Source of the DNA: Planctomycetaceae bacterium | GTDB taxonomy: Bacteria; Planctomycetota; Planctomycetia; Planctomycetales; Planctomycetaceae | DNA: 54,629 nt | Assembly (NCBI GenBank): GCA_020426505.1 | Contig: JAGQPX010000013.1 | Coordinates: forward strand, 1 to 54,629 | Direction of reading: 5' to 3' | In this document: piece by piece, positions 32,191 to 41,292 of the stretch | How positions within the stretch are numbered: the first letter of the stretch is position 1 | How the letters are laid out: every line of letters begins with the position of its first letter | Position numbers and translations under genes: made by a program | Notes under the pieces: generated by a model | What the model was told of the DNA's origin: nothing | Database searches by the model: none | The model's input: the letters and a program-made list of their open reading frames with translations, nothing else

Positions 32191-32339
32191 ATTTTCTCCT
32201 CGTGCTGATCGATTCGATTTACCTCGCCGATGTTTTCGGCCTCGTTCTTCCCAACCTGCCAAAGCGGGGAGGCAATCGCAACCCGGATGCAGCGACGAAT
32301 TCCGACTTCAGCGAATTCTGTCGAGATGTCAATTGACGC

Positions 32340-32368
32340 TTGAAATGGCTCATTTCCGGGACTAAACT
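32340..32368 (+). promoter_or_regulatory. Sigma-70-like promoter before the 56-residue gene
   Basis: TTGAAA (32340-32345) and TAAACT (32363-32368) are separated by exactly 17 bases, on the plus strand, about 105 bases before the small gene's ATG. It lies in the divergent gap 32191-32473. The sequence also has ATTGACG just upstream. Confidence 0.5.
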
Positions 32369-32473
32369 GACGCGTGTCGAAGGTGCATCTCCGTGCATCT
32401 GCTCTTTGCCAATTTGATGGGTTACGTGCCAAAGGTCATCGTGGCTCGGTCCTTAAAGACCAGGAGAACCTCC

Positions 32474-32644
32474 ATGCAGACTTCGTCAGTGTTGGAACTG
32501 GATGCCGAGATTGATCCGGTGGAAGAGATGCGTTTACGGACATGGGCCCGTCAGAATTACGCCCCGCAGGGAGAGCGTGACACCGAGTGGCATCCCGTTA
32601 TTCTCGAAGAGATGCGTCGCCGGGATCACGAGCACAGCCATTGA
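32474..32644 (+). CDS. Small acidic protein of 56 residues
   Basis: MQTSSVLELDAEIDPVEEMR, ending DTEWHPVILEEMRRRDHEHSH. The ATG at 32474 has AGGAGA 7 bases upstream. A promoter-like sequence precedes it and a clear intrinsic terminator follows, so it appears to be an independent gene. Composition is strongly charged with a Glu/Asp-rich start and an Arg/His tail; predicted soluble and helical. I recognise no characterised family. Position just before gatC may be coincidental because the terminator separates them. Confidence 0.75.
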   Translation: MQTSSVLELDAEIDPVEEMRLRTWARQNYAPQGERDTEWHPVILEEMRRRDHEHSH

Positions 32645-32694
32645 TCGCGGCTCGCTCGCCCCTGTCAAACGGCTCCACATTTGTTTTCAACCTC

Positions 32695-32718
32695 CCCGGA
32701 TGTTTCGTCCGGGTTTTT
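32695..32718 (+). terminator. Intrinsic terminator of the 56-residue gene
   Basis: CCCGGA (32695-32700), loop TGTTTCG, TCCGGG (32708-32713), then TTTTT (32714-32718). A textbook Rho-independent terminator on the plus strand, 50 bases past the small gene's stop and 64 bases before gatC. A TAAACT sequence at 32726-32731 just after it may be the -10 element of gatC. Confidence 0.8.
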
Positions 32719-32781
32719 CATGCGCTAAACTGCTTGTCGGCATTGATCCCATAGCGAATCGAAGGAGAGGTTGGGCACTCT

Positions 32782-33078
32782 ATGAGTGAACTGTCAGCTG
32801 ATGACGTGAAGAAAGTCGCTTCTCTTGCGAGACTCAAACTCTCGCCGGAGGAGATCGCTCGTTACCAGGAACAACTGGACAACGTGTTGAGTTACGTCCA
32901 TCGCCTCGACGAAGTCGACACCGCGGACGTCGAGCCAATGGCACATGCTGTCGAGGTCGTGAACGTTTTTCGAAGGGACGAGCCACGTGCTTCGCTCGAT
33001 CGGGAGCAGGCCCTCGCCAATGCACCACAATCCGATGGCCAATACTTCCTGGTTCCGGCGATCCTCGACGAAGGTTAG
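32782..33078 (+). CDS. gatC: Asp-tRNA(Asn)/Glu-tRNA(Gln) amidotransferase subunit C
   Basis: 98 residues, full family length, with GGAGAGG 10 bases before the ATG. ELSADDVKKVASLARLKLSP and DNVLSYVHRLDEVDTADVEP are characteristic, as is the NVFRRDEP segment. GatC stabilises the GatA-GatB complex that converts mischarged Glu-tRNA(Gln) or Asp-tRNA(Asn). gatA follows 69 bases on, and gatB lies beyond an inserted Uma2 gene. Confidence 0.96.
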   Translation: MSELSADDVKKVASLARLKLSPEEIARYQEQLDNVLSYVHRLDEVDTADVEPMAHAVEVVNVFRRDEPRASLDREQALANAPQSDGQYFLVPAILDEG

Positions 33079-33147
33079 TCCGGCCGTATCCAGAGATCTC
33101 GTTCCTCCTGATACACACGACCCTCGCGTTGAGAACTTCTGCGGCAC

Positions 33148-34608
33148 ATGACCACGGCAACTCCTTCAACTTCGCAGCTCCTCCAGCAACTCACCTCCGG
33201 TGAACTCGCAGCGACTTCACTCGTCGCGACGTGTCTCGATCGCATCGCCAGTGAGGACGAACGGGTCGGAGCGTTTCTGCACATCGATCGGGACGGAGCG
33301 ATCGAACAGGCCGCTCGCATCGATGAGCGACGTCGAGTTGGTGAAGAACTTGGACCCCTCGCAGGTATTCCCGTCGCTGTCAAAGACAACATCTGTGCGA
33401 CAGGAACAAAAACGACCTGTGCCAGCCGCATGCTGGAGAATTTCGTCCCGCCATATGACGCTCACGTCATCGAACGGCTGCGTGCTGCCGATGCCGTCCT
33501 GATTGGCCGCACGAACCTTGACGAGTTCGCGATGGGTTCGTCCTGCGAGAACTCTGCGTTTCAATCGACGCGGAATCCCTGGGATCTCGAGCGTACGCCA
33601 GGCGGGTCAAGTGGCGGATCGGCCGCCGCCGTTGCTGCCGGAATGACGCCGCTCAGCATCGGTTCCGACACGGGAGGCTCAATCCGTCAGCCTGCCGCGT
33701 TCTGCGGAGTCGTCGGCATGAAGCCAACATACGGACGTGTCTCCCGATACGGTCTAGTCGCCTTCGCCAGTTCGCTTGATCAGATCGGACCGTTCGCGAA
33801 CGACGTCACCGGAGCCGCCCAACTTCTGGAAGTGCTCGCCGGTCACGACGAACGAGACACAACATCAATCAACCGGCCCGTTCCAAGATACGCGGAGTCG
33901 CTGGAGCAGCCGTTTGAGGGACTCCGCATCGGCATTGCGAAGGAGCACTTTGTCGAAGGTCTTGATCCAGAAGTCGAACAAGCCGTCCACACTGCGATCG
34001 ACGTCTACCGCTCACTCGGGGCTGAAATCAAGGAGGTCACGCTTCCGCACTCCGAGTACTGTGTTGCGGTCTACTACATCGTGGCTCCTTCCGAGGCGTC
34101 GAGTAACCTCGCCCGTTACGATGGCGTGCACTATGGGTTTCGGGCTGAGAAGTTCGACAACATGATCGACATGTACTCTGCGACGCGAGGCGAAGGGTTT
34201 GGCGACGAGGTCAAACGCCGCATCATGCTCGGCACGTACGCCCTCTCCGCCGGCTACTACGATGCGTACTACCTCAAAGCACTCAAAGTCCGTCGTCTCA
34301 TTCGGCAGGACTTTGATCGAGCATTTGAAGAGGTCGACGTCATCGCGTCTCCTGTCACGCCGACCCCCGCCTTCAAGATTGGCGAATTGATCGACGACCC
34401 GCTGGCCATGTATCTCAACGACATCTACACGATCAGCGCGAACCTCGCCGGCACGCCGGGAATCTCACTCCCTTGTGGCTTCAGTAGCGACGGCCTTCCA
34501 ATCGGCCTGCAACTCCAGGCCGCTCCGTTCGAGGAGGAACGACTCCTGCGTGCCGCCCGCATGTACGAACGCGAGACAGATTGGCATACCAAACAACCGG
34601 ACTGGTAA
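33148..34608 (+). CDS. gatA: Asp-tRNA(Asn)/Glu-tRNA(Gln) amidotransferase subunit A
   Basis: 486 residues. This is the glutaminase subunit of GatCAB, an amidase-signature enzyme. The catalytic triad is complete: K79 in PVAVKDNI, Ser154 in the [14 protein letters not shown] loop, and nucleophile S178 in [12 protein letters not shown]. The C-terminal [23 protein letters not shown] is typical. Second gene of the gat cluster. Confidence 0.97.
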   Translation: MTTATPSTSQLLQQLTSGELAATSLVATCLDRIASEDERVGAFLHIDRDGAIEQAARIDERRRVGEELGPLAGIPVAVKDNICATGTKTTCASRMLENFVPPYDAHVIERLRAADAVLIGRTNLDEFAMGSSCENSAFQSTRNPWDLERTPGGSSGGSAAAVAAGMTPLSIGSDTGGSIRQPAAFCGVVGMKPTYGRVSRYGLVAFASSLDQIGPFANDVTGAAQLLEVLAGHDERDTTSINRPVPRYAESLEQPFEGLRIGIAKEHFVEGLDPEVEQAVHTAIDVYRSLGAEIKEVTLPHSEYCVAVYYIVAPSEASSNLARYDGVHYGFRAEKFDNMIDMYSATRGEGFGDEVKRRIMLGTYALSAGYYDAYYLKALKVRRLIRQDFDRAFEEVDVIASPVTPTPAFKIGELIDDPLAMYLNDIYTISANLAGTPGISLPCGFSSDGLPIGLQLQAAPFEEERLLRAARMYERETDWHTKQPDW

Positions 34609-34744
34609 CATCGTGAGAGTCAATCCGTGATCCGTTATCTCGGCGCCGAGCGATTCTTTGGCATTGGCGCTGAAAGGTTCACGAAATCGATCAAGTCGTG
34701 ATATGATCGAAGAAATCGATATCAGTTTTTTGTGAGTCTTTAAG

Positions 34745-35341
34745 ATGTCCGCAACAATTCTCGCGTCCGGTCAACTGGAAGTGGATTCGGATTTTCCATC
34801 GGCGTCTTTCTCGGTTGAGGAGTATTTGCAGATGGTTCAGATGGGAGCCTTCGATGACGTTGGCCGCATCGAACTCCTCGAAGGGAGACTGGTCCGGAAG
34901 ATGACAAAGAATCCACCCCATGCAGTCGCTTTGGGTTTGCTTGATGATTGCCTTACAGACCGAATTCCTGATGGTTGGTACGTCGCCAATCAGGAGTCAA
35001 TCCAACTTGACGACAGCGTGCCGGAACCGGATCTCATGATCGTCGCTGGCAAGCGACGGGACTATCTGAAGCAACATCCGACCCCGAATGACGTTGCCTT
35101 GCTCGTCGAAGTCGCAGACACATCTCTGAGCAAAGACCGACGTAAAGGACTTGTGTACGCGAAGAACAGCGTACAGGTTTATTGGATCGTGAATCTGGTC
35201 GATGAACAGGTTGAGGTTCATCAACAGCCCGAAGGGACTGGGTATCCGAAAGTCACGATCTACCATCGGGGTGATGAAGTCCCCTGCGTGATCGGCGAGT
35301 CAACCTGTGCGAACATACTTGTTGACGAAATCCTTCCCTAA
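34745..35341 (+). CDS. Uma2 family endonuclease-like protein
   Basis: 198 residues, PD-(D/E)xK fold. [10 protein letters not shown] (E43, E46), [10 protein letters not shown] (D96), LLVEVADTS (E122) and [20 protein letters not shown] carry the nuclease-core pattern of the Uma2/DUF820 family. Members are hugely multiplied in planctomycetes and cyanobacteria and have no settled function; several have lost activity. The gene sits between gatA and gatB, with a 136-base, comparatively AT-rich leader and no clear ribosome site. It looks like a later insertion into the gat operon. Confidence 0.87.
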   Translation: MSATILASGQLEVDSDFPSASFSVEEYLQMVQMGAFDDVGRIELLEGRLVRKMTKNPPHAVALGLLDDCLTDRIPDGWYVANQESIQLDDSVPEPDLMIVAGKRRDYLKQHPTPNDVALLVEVADTSLSKDRRKGLVYAKNSVQVYWIVNLVDEQVEVHQQPEGTGYPKVTIYHRGDEVPCVIGESTCANILVDEILP

Positions 35342-35351
35342 GTCACATCTC

Positions 35352-36848
35352 ATGAAGCCCACTGTTGTTGTCGGTCTCGAAGTGCACGTGCAGTTGCTCA
35401 CGCGGACGAAGATTTTTTGTGGGTGTGTCAATCGGTTTAACCCGGACGCACCCAATACGCAAACGTGCCCCGTTTGTCTGGGGCTGCCAGGGGCACTCCC
35501 CGTGATGAACGAGGAGGCGTTTCGTCTGTCACTCATGACGGCGATGGCCCTCAATTGCGAGTTGGCCCGTTTCACCAAGTGGGACCGCAAGCAGTATTAC
35601 TATCCGGACCTGCCCAAGGCGTATCAGATCAGCCAGTACGACTTGCCGTTCAGTCACGATGGCTGGCTGGATGTGTCGACTGATGATTGTGGCTCACGAA
35701 AGATTCGCATCAACCGCGCTCATCTCGAAGAGGACGCGGGCAAAAACACCCATGACGAATCCGGACGCGGAGGCGACTCGCAGGTCGACCTCAACCGCTG
35801 CGGCACTCCGCTGTTGGAGATCGTCAGCGAGCCGGACATTCGTTCGGCTGCCGAGGCGAAGGCGTACCTTGAGGAGTTGCATCTCCTGCTCACCTACATC
35901 GGCGTCTCGGACTGCAATATGCAGGAGGGGAGCCTCCGCTGTGACGCAAACGTCAACCTGCACATCGAGCAGGACGATGGCGAGACAATCGCCACCCCCA
36001 TTGTGGAGGTCAAGAACCTCAACAGTTTTCGCGGAGTCGAAGCGGCCATCACCTATGAGGCCGAGCGACAACAGAAGGAGTTTGCCGAGACAGGTCGCAA
36101 GCTGGGCGACCCCGGCGTTGAGAAGGAGACACGAGGCTGGAGCGCCGAGCGAAATGTCACGTTCGCCCAGCGAGGCAAAGAAGAGGCATCCGACTACCGT
36201 TACTTTCCCGACCCGGACCTGATGCCGGTCACCGTCAGCGACGAGCAGATCACTGCGATTCGTGAGAGCCTGTGTGAGTTCCCGGCTGCTCGCCGCTCAC
36301 GCTTCGAACAGGACTATGGTCTCAGCAACTACGATGCTTCGGTCATCATCAATCAGGGGGAAGAGTTTGCTGACTACTTCGAGTCTGTCGCCCAGGGCTG
36401 CGGCGACGGCAAGCAGGCGGCCAACTGGGTGACTCAAAACGTTCAACGAGAGTTGAACGAACGACAGCTTGAGATCGACGCGTTCCCGGTTTGCACAGAG
36501 GTGCTGTCGTCGCTGCTCAAGCGAATCGTCGACGGTGAGTTGACGGTCAAGGGCGCTCGCGAGGTGTTCGACGAGCTGCTGACCGGGCACGATGCGGGGA
36601 CGCCCGCGAGTGTCGATCGGATCACATCCATCATTGACGAGAAAGGACTGGCCGTCTCGACTGACACGGGTGAGATGGACGCCGTCATCGACGCAGCGAT
36701 GGCCGCGCACGAGAAGGCCGTTGAGGACATTCGCGGCGGCAAACTTCAGGCGGCAGGCCCCCTGGTCGGTGCCGTCATGAAGCAACTCATGGGAGCCGAT
36801 CCCAAAACAGTCCGTCAGCGAATCATCGACCGCGTGAAGGGCACTTGA
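35352..36848 (+). CDS. gatB: Asp-tRNA(Asn)/Glu-tRNA(Gln) amidotransferase subunit B
   Basis: 498 residues from the ATG at 35352 ([20 protein letters not shown]), 10 bases after the Uma2 stop. The kinase-type domain binds ATP and tRNA-linked Glu/Asp. The zinc site is CGC (C23, C25) with CPVC (C39, C42) before [19 protein letters not shown] [17 protein letters not shown] and [12 protein letters not shown] are family landmarks; the C-terminal YqeY-like tRNA-binding tail ([21 protein letters not shown]) is present. Confidence 0.97.
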   Translation: MKPTVVVGLEVHVQLLTRTKIFCGCVNRFNPDAPNTQTCPVCLGLPGALPVMNEEAFRLSLMTAMALNCELARFTKWDRKQYYYPDLPKAYQISQYDLPFSHDGWLDVSTDDCGSRKIRINRAHLEEDAGKNTHDESGRGGDSQVDLNRCGTPLLEIVSEPDIRSAAEAKAYLEELHLLLTYIGVSDCNMQEGSLRCDANVNLHIEQDDGETIATPIVEVKNLNSFRGVEAAITYEAERQQKEFAETGRKLGDPGVEKETRGWSAERNVTFAQRGKEEASDYRYFPDPDLMPVTVSDEQITAIRESLCEFPAARRSRFEQDYGLSNYDASVIINQGEEFADYFESVAQGCGDGKQAANWVTQNVQRELNERQLEIDAFPVCTEVLSSLLKRIVDGELTVKGAREVFDELLTGHDAGTPASVDRITSIIDEKGLAVSTDTGEMDAVIDAAMAAHEKAVEDIRGGKLQAAGPLVGAVMKQLMGADPKTVRQRIIDRVKGT

Positions 36849-36896
36849 CCCAGGATGACGATCCGCGTCGGTGATGAGACGTTAGCAAGGTGCGTT

Positions 36897-38735
36897 TCAC
36901 CGATCCCACGGTAAAATCATCGTCGGATCGTTTGCATATCGACGCATCTTCACATGCAGCTGTTTTCCGCTGCCGGGGCTCAGGCGGACCCTCAGTAGAC
37001 GCGAATCGGTATCCACATCTGCTCCGTCGACGCTGACGTTTGTGAATTGATGCTCCCCGTATCCGCCCGCCTGCACGAGCACTTCGCGTGATTCGACCGG
37101 ATTCGTGTTGACCAGTGTGAGCGTCATGCTGTCCTTCGTCAGTTTCTCGACGAGGGCTGAGACGTCATCGGGCACGCCTGCGCGGCGATTGACCGGATCG
37201 AAGTAGCGAGCACGGCAATGGATGATCGAACCTTTGTGTCCGGGGTGAATTCCGCCAAGCATCAACTCGATGAGTGACCTGACGCTGGCCGGGTTCATCG
37301 GCATGGGATCGTCGGCCAAACGCGTGTCGGGGGTCGTCGTGTCCTCGACCATCATTTGGTGTCGATATCGGATGTTCGCGAAGTCTGTTTGCAGAATCTG
37401 AATGGGGTAGTCGGGGTTCTTGCCTTCGAGATAGTCGAGCCAGCCGTTCGAGCCGAGCCACTTGCGATCGCGATCGTCCCACGAGAGGTAGTACATCTCC
37501 ATTGCGTTGGGGGTGTACGGGGACGTTCCGTAGTTGTACCAGCCATCGTCCCCGTATTTGGTGGGGTACATCTTCTGCCCGTCGATCATCTTGGCATTCG
37601 AGTTGACGATGTCGAGTTGTTTGCGCCAGCCGTCGATGTATTTGTCATCGCCGCCGCTGAGGATGTATGCATTCATGAATCCAGCGAAGCCACTTTGGAA
37701 GGTGCTGCGATGTGCCATCTCGCCACTGCCAGGATCGTAGACGGTGAAACCCCAGCCGTAGACGCCGCCGTACCATTTCCCCTCCGTCTCACCACCGATG
37801 GTGCCGTCGAGGCCGATGTTGGTGGGGATGATGCCGTTGTTGTCGGCCATCCGCTGGTTCCAGGCGTCAACGTACTCCAGCAACCAATCGCGATACTTGT
37901 CCTCGCCGGTGAGCATGTAGGCGTTCATCGCGAGTGACGTGGCGAGCAAATTCGACGGGTGGTCGCCAACGACATCGTTGTAATCCTTGAAGTGCTCGAC
38001 CATTTGCTCGTAGGTGCTTTCGCCGTGTCTCGGCTTGAAGCGGCCTTCCACCTCGATCGGGTCACCCGCCCAGTCCAGTCCGGTCGCTTTGCGTAAAAGC
38101 GGACCACGGCTGCCGTTGAACAGGCTACGGATGATCTTGTGCTCGGCGTCGTAGTTCGGTGCCTGTGGGTCTTCGTTCATGTAGAAGCCCGCAAACCGCC
38201 TCACTCGCTGACGGAAGTTTTCGTTATTCGGATCAGACAGTCCCTGCAGGTTGAAGACCGTCGTTCCCTCGCCGTTGTGCAGCCAGTCGAACATGACCGG
38301 GAACTCCTTGTAGTACATCCCATCCCGAGCGAACGGCACATCGACCGTCTTCGCTTCGGTGTACTGCCGGAAGTGTCCTTCGAGCGCCTGGCGATAGAGC
38401 GTCAGGACATCGTCATCCGCGCCGAGTGCATGCAGAATGGGCCAGTCATTGCAGTTCTCAATCGCATCATCCGGCCCGTCATCGCCCCCCCAGCGCTCGA
38501 CGCAGAGCAGGTATCCACGTTCATCAAAGTACTTGTCATAGAACAACCGACACGCCTCAGCATTCGCATCAAGCAGCGCCCGCTCCATCACGGCCCAGGC
38601 GGGTGGTGCCATCGGCGAATCAATCGCGACCGGCGTTGTCTCTTCCGCAAATAGATTCGTCGTGGCAACGAAGACGAACAGTGTCAGAGTGAGAAGGCGT
38701 GATGTCGAGTGTTGTCGATCGGAAGCGTGAAACAT
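36897..38735 (-). CDS. Secreted alpha/alpha-toroid-like protein of unknown function
   Basis: 612 residues from the ATG at 38735, with AAGGG 8 bases upstream; the frame extends to 39248 but overlaps the divergent sialidase-like gene. Signal peptide: STSRLLTLTLFVFVATTNLFA. The body is rich in Trp/Tyr and shows repeated helical pairs (YDKYFDERGYLLCVERWGG, EGHFRQYTEAKTVDVPFARD, FAGFMNAYILSGGDDKYIDG) like six-hairpin or toroid glycan enzymes. The C-terminus is a beta domain (LTLVNTNPVESREVLVQAGG). Polysaccharide processing is plausible, but no catalytic motif can be assigned. It faces away from a sialidase-like gene. Confidence 0.82.
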   Translation of the reverse strand: MFHASDRQHSTSRLLTLTLFVFVATTNLFAEETTPVAIDSPMAPPAWAVMERALLDANAEACRLFYDKYFDERGYLLCVERWGGDDGPDDAIENCNDWPILHALGADDDVLTLYRQALEGHFRQYTEAKTVDVPFARDGMYYKEFPVMFDWLHNGEGTTVFNLQGLSDPNNENFRQRVRRFAGFYMNEDPQAPNYDAEHKIIRSLFNGSRGPLLRKATGLDWAGDPIEVEGRFKPRHGESTYEQMVEHFKDYNDVVGDHPSNLLATSLAMNAYMLTGEDKYRDWLLEYVDAWNQRMADNNGIIPTNIGLDGTIGGETEGKWYGGVYGWGFTVYDPGSGEMAHRSTFQSGFAGFMNAYILSGGDDKYIDGWRKQLDIVNSNAKMIDGQKMYPTKYGDDGWYNYGTSPYTPNAMEMYYLSWDDRDRKWLGSNGWLDYLEGKNPDYPIQILQTDFANIRYRHQMMVEDTTTPDTRLADDPMPMNPASVRSLIELMLGGIHPGHKGSIIHCRARYFDPVNRRAGVPDDVSALVEKLTKDSMTLTLVNTNPVESREVLVQAGGYGEHQFTNVSVDGADVDTDSRLLRVRLSPGSGKQLHVKMRRYANDPTMILPWDR

Positions 38736-38858
38736 TGGTCTGACCCTTGGACTGAGGAGGCGAGTGCAGAAGACGATACTGTCTCGCACCGTGCAAAGGA
38801 TTGCAAACCGACCGCCGAAATCCGAGGATGTCTCCGCCAAATGAATCGGAGGAGCGAT

Positions 38859-39992
38859 ATGCACGTTGAAGCCAATGGACTCATCTACGACGCCAGTGAT
38901 CGTCCTGAAGATGAGAGCGTTGCGGCGTTTGTCAGTCTGTGCCGTCTTTCGTCCGGGAGCCTTCTGTGTGGGTTTCAACTGGGGCCGAAAAAGCACGATG
39001 TTCATTCCACGATCCGCTTTTGCCGTTCGGATGACGGCGGTCAAACGTGGCAGGAGTTGCCGACGAGGTTTGACTCCCGTGTCGAAGGCATGCACGGCTC
39101 GTTGTCGTCCGGGGAGATCTTTGAACTCGCGCCTGGTCACCTGCTGTTGTATGTAACGTGGTTCGATCGAAGTGATCCGGAGCGGCCGCTCTTCGACCCG
39201 GAGACGGAAGGCATCCTGCGCAGCAAGCAACTGATTGCAGAGTCTCACGATGACGGTGCGACCTGGTCCGACTGGCGAGTGTTGCCTTGGTCAGACCTCA
39301 AAGGTTGCTCATCGACCGGCCCGATTCTGCAGTGGCCCGATGGCCGGATCGCATTGGCGTTCGAAAGTTACAAGGAGTACGACGACCCGTCGCCTGCCAC
39401 TCATGGGGCATGGATTGTCTCTTCAGAAAACAACGGTCAGACGTTCGGTCCGCCATTTTCCGTCGCTCAACACCCCGAGCACACCGTGTACTACTGGGAT
39501 CAACGTCTCTGCCGTGGTCCGGGCGATGACGACGCGATCGCCATGTTCTGGACGCATGATTTGAAAGCACAGCAGGATTTGTCGGTACACCTTCGACACT
39601 TCTCACTCGTAGACGATCCGATCGAATCGCAGGAGATCATCGACACGGGCATCCCTGGACAGATCGCGGCTCCCCTGTTGCTCAAGGACGGCCGACTGCT
39701 CGCATTCGTGGTCGATCGCAACGGACCGATGACGATGAAACTCTGGCAGTCGCCTGATGGTGGAAGTACATGGCCAGCAGAGAAGTCATTACTCGTGTAC
39801 GAACACGACGAACAGGCACCGCTGACACAGGGGACCAGCGATGTCGACTATGCGGAGTACTGGGAAGACATGACCAAGTGGAGCTTCGGCCATCCCGTCA
39901 TCCGTCCGTTGGACGACGATCACGTACTGGTCGCCTTCTACGCCGGCGTCCCCAACCAGTTGAGCGTCCACTGGGCCCGGATCGCAATCTGA
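38859..39992 (+). CDS. Sialidase-like (BNR repeat) protein
   Basis: 377 residues from the ATG at 38859, with GGAGGAG just 6 bases upstream. Asp-box repeats are visible: SDDGGQTWQE, SHDDGATWSDW, SENNGQTFGPP and SPDGGSTWPAE, consistent with a six-bladed propeller. No signal peptide is seen with this start, so it may be cytoplasmic. It may act on oligosaccharides released outside; catalytic residues are not assignable by eye. It converges with the kelch gene, with only 2 bases between stops. Confidence 0.86.
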   Translation: MHVEANGLIYDASDRPEDESVAAFVSLCRLSSGSLLCGFQLGPKKHDVHSTIRFCRSDDGGQTWQELPTRFDSRVEGMHGSLSSGEIFELAPGHLLLYVTWFDRSDPERPLFDPETEGILRSKQLIAESHDDGATWSDWRVLPWSDLKGCSSTGPILQWPDGRIALAFESYKEYDDPSPATHGAWIVSSENNGQTFGPPFSVAQHPEHTVYYWDQRLCRGPGDDDAIAMFWTHDLKAQQDLSVHLRHFSLVDDPIESQEIIDTGIPGQIAAPLLLKDGRLLAFVVDRNGPMTMKLWQSPDGGSTWPAEKSLLVYEHDEQAPLTQGTSDVDYAEYWEDMTKWSFGHPVIRPLDDDHVLVAFYAGVPNQLSVHWARIAI

Positions 39993-39994
39993 TG

Positions 39995-41245
39995 TCACTG
40001 CGGATTGTTGATGGCTTCGATTGTGCCGATCAGAAGCAAATCGGGATGATGCCCGTAGTATTGACCGTCAACGACCCCTCCGCCGGTCTCGCCTCCGATG
40101 AGATAGATACTGTCATCGCGAACGACCGTCATCGGCAGATTGTTGTCGATGGGGAGAGAGTCAGCTGTGCCGAACAGGTTTGCCTGGATGTCGTAAACGA
40201 ACACATCGTTGCAGAGGCCACTGTTCGGGTTCGCTGAGTGGACTTGACCGTATGGCTGCCGCAGAGTGCCGTCCGGGTTCAGGACGTGGCCATACTGATA
40301 TCCACCGGGCAAGATGATGTATCGATTCTGAAAGACGTTGTTGGTGCTTCTGGGAAAGTTGCCACTGGCAACGGGCAGGTCCCGCAGTCGTGTCCACGAT
40401 TCTTGCTCGGTGTCGAACTTCCAGTTGTCGACGATGGTGCAGTAGCCGACGCTTGTCCCCTCTCGAATCGTTTCACCCGAGGCACCACCAATCACGTACA
40501 ACTGGCCATCGACGGATGTCATCGTATGGACCCAGCGGGGGGTGCCGGGACAACGTGGGAGTTCCCGCCAACCTGCCTCAGTTGCACCTGTGTCAAACAC
40601 AAGCAGTCGTGATCCAAGTCCTTCGATCTCACCTTCCCGGTCTGTCTCGGTGAAGAACCGTTCTGCATTGTAGTCCGACCCGCCGCAGGCATAGATCCGC
40701 GAGCCGACAACGGCCAACGCGGCAGAGTTGATCTTCCATGGGAAGTCGGGCAGTTGTGACCACCGCCACTGGTTCCCCTCATGGGTCAGCCGCCATCCAT
40801 CGGCGTAACAGTAAGGGGCGTCGTAACTGAATCCTCCCCAGAAGTAGAGTGCATCCTCCACGAGGGCTGCCGACAGGGCTTGGCGAGCGGCTCCCGGAAA
40901 GTCGGGCAGCGAGGTCCATTCGCGCGATGCACGATCGAGGTCCAGTGCCCAACTCTTCTGAAGGAAACCTCGTGGATATCGCCCGGGCTTGCGACGATTG
41001 TCCTCCTCAAGGCCGCCGCTACAGAATCCCCCAACTGTAATCAGACGACTCCGCAGAATGCCCCCGTCGCTGTCCTGAAATCCCTGTGGCAGATCAGTTC
41101 CCAGCCGCCAGTTGATTTTCAGCATTGGCTGCAACGACTCCTGAGGCTGCGGTGCAGTTGCCAAGTCGTTCGCACGAGAGATTCCTGCAAAGAAACAGAT
41201 GCTGAGCAGGAGAGTAGGACGTACAAGTTGTGATGGGATGGACAT
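39995..41245 (-). CDS. Secreted kelch-repeat beta-propeller protein
   Basis: 416 residues; signal peptide SQLVRPTLLLSICFFAGISRA. Kelch-type blades recur: VEDALYFWGGFSYD, VGSRIYACGGSDYN, VDGQLYVIGGASGE, NRYIILPGGYQYG and RDDSIYLIGGETGG, each with the paired Gly turn. Some relatives are N-acetylneuraminate epimerases (NanM), others are galactose-oxidase-like binding domains without copper ligands. Given two nearby sialidase-like proteins, sugar epimerase is possible but unproven. Last gene of the run PQQ dehydrogenase, DUF1501, kelch (47 bases after the DUF1501 stop). Confidence 0.84.
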   Translation of the reverse strand: MSIPSQLVRPTLLLSICFFAGISRANDLATAPQPQESLQPMLKINWRLGTDLPQGFQDSDGGILRSRLITVGGFCSGGLEEDNRRKPGRYPRGFLQKSWALDLDRASREWTSLPDFPGAARQALSAALVEDALYFWGGFSYDAPYCYADGWRLTHEGNQWRWSQLPDFPWKINSAALAVVGSRIYACGGSDYNAERFFTETDREGEIEGLGSRLLVFDTGATEAGWRELPRCPGTPRWVHTMTSVDGQLYVIGGASGETIREGTSVGYCTIVDNWKFDTEQESWTRLRDLPVASGNFPRSTNNVFQNRYIILPGGYQYGHVLNPDGTLRQPYGQVHSANPNSGLCNDVFVYDIQANLFGTADSLPIDNNLPMTVVRDDSIYLIGGETGGGVVDGQYYGHHPDLLLIGTIEAINNPQ

Positions 41246-41292
41246 GTTGGAAAGGACATCGTGCCGCGTGAACCGATTGCGTCTCTTGGATG

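Noticed and set aside
38736..39248. N-terminal extension of the toroid-like protein by 171 residues
   Set aside because: It overlaps the divergent sialidase-like gene and lies upstream of a good ribosome site and signal peptide at 38735.
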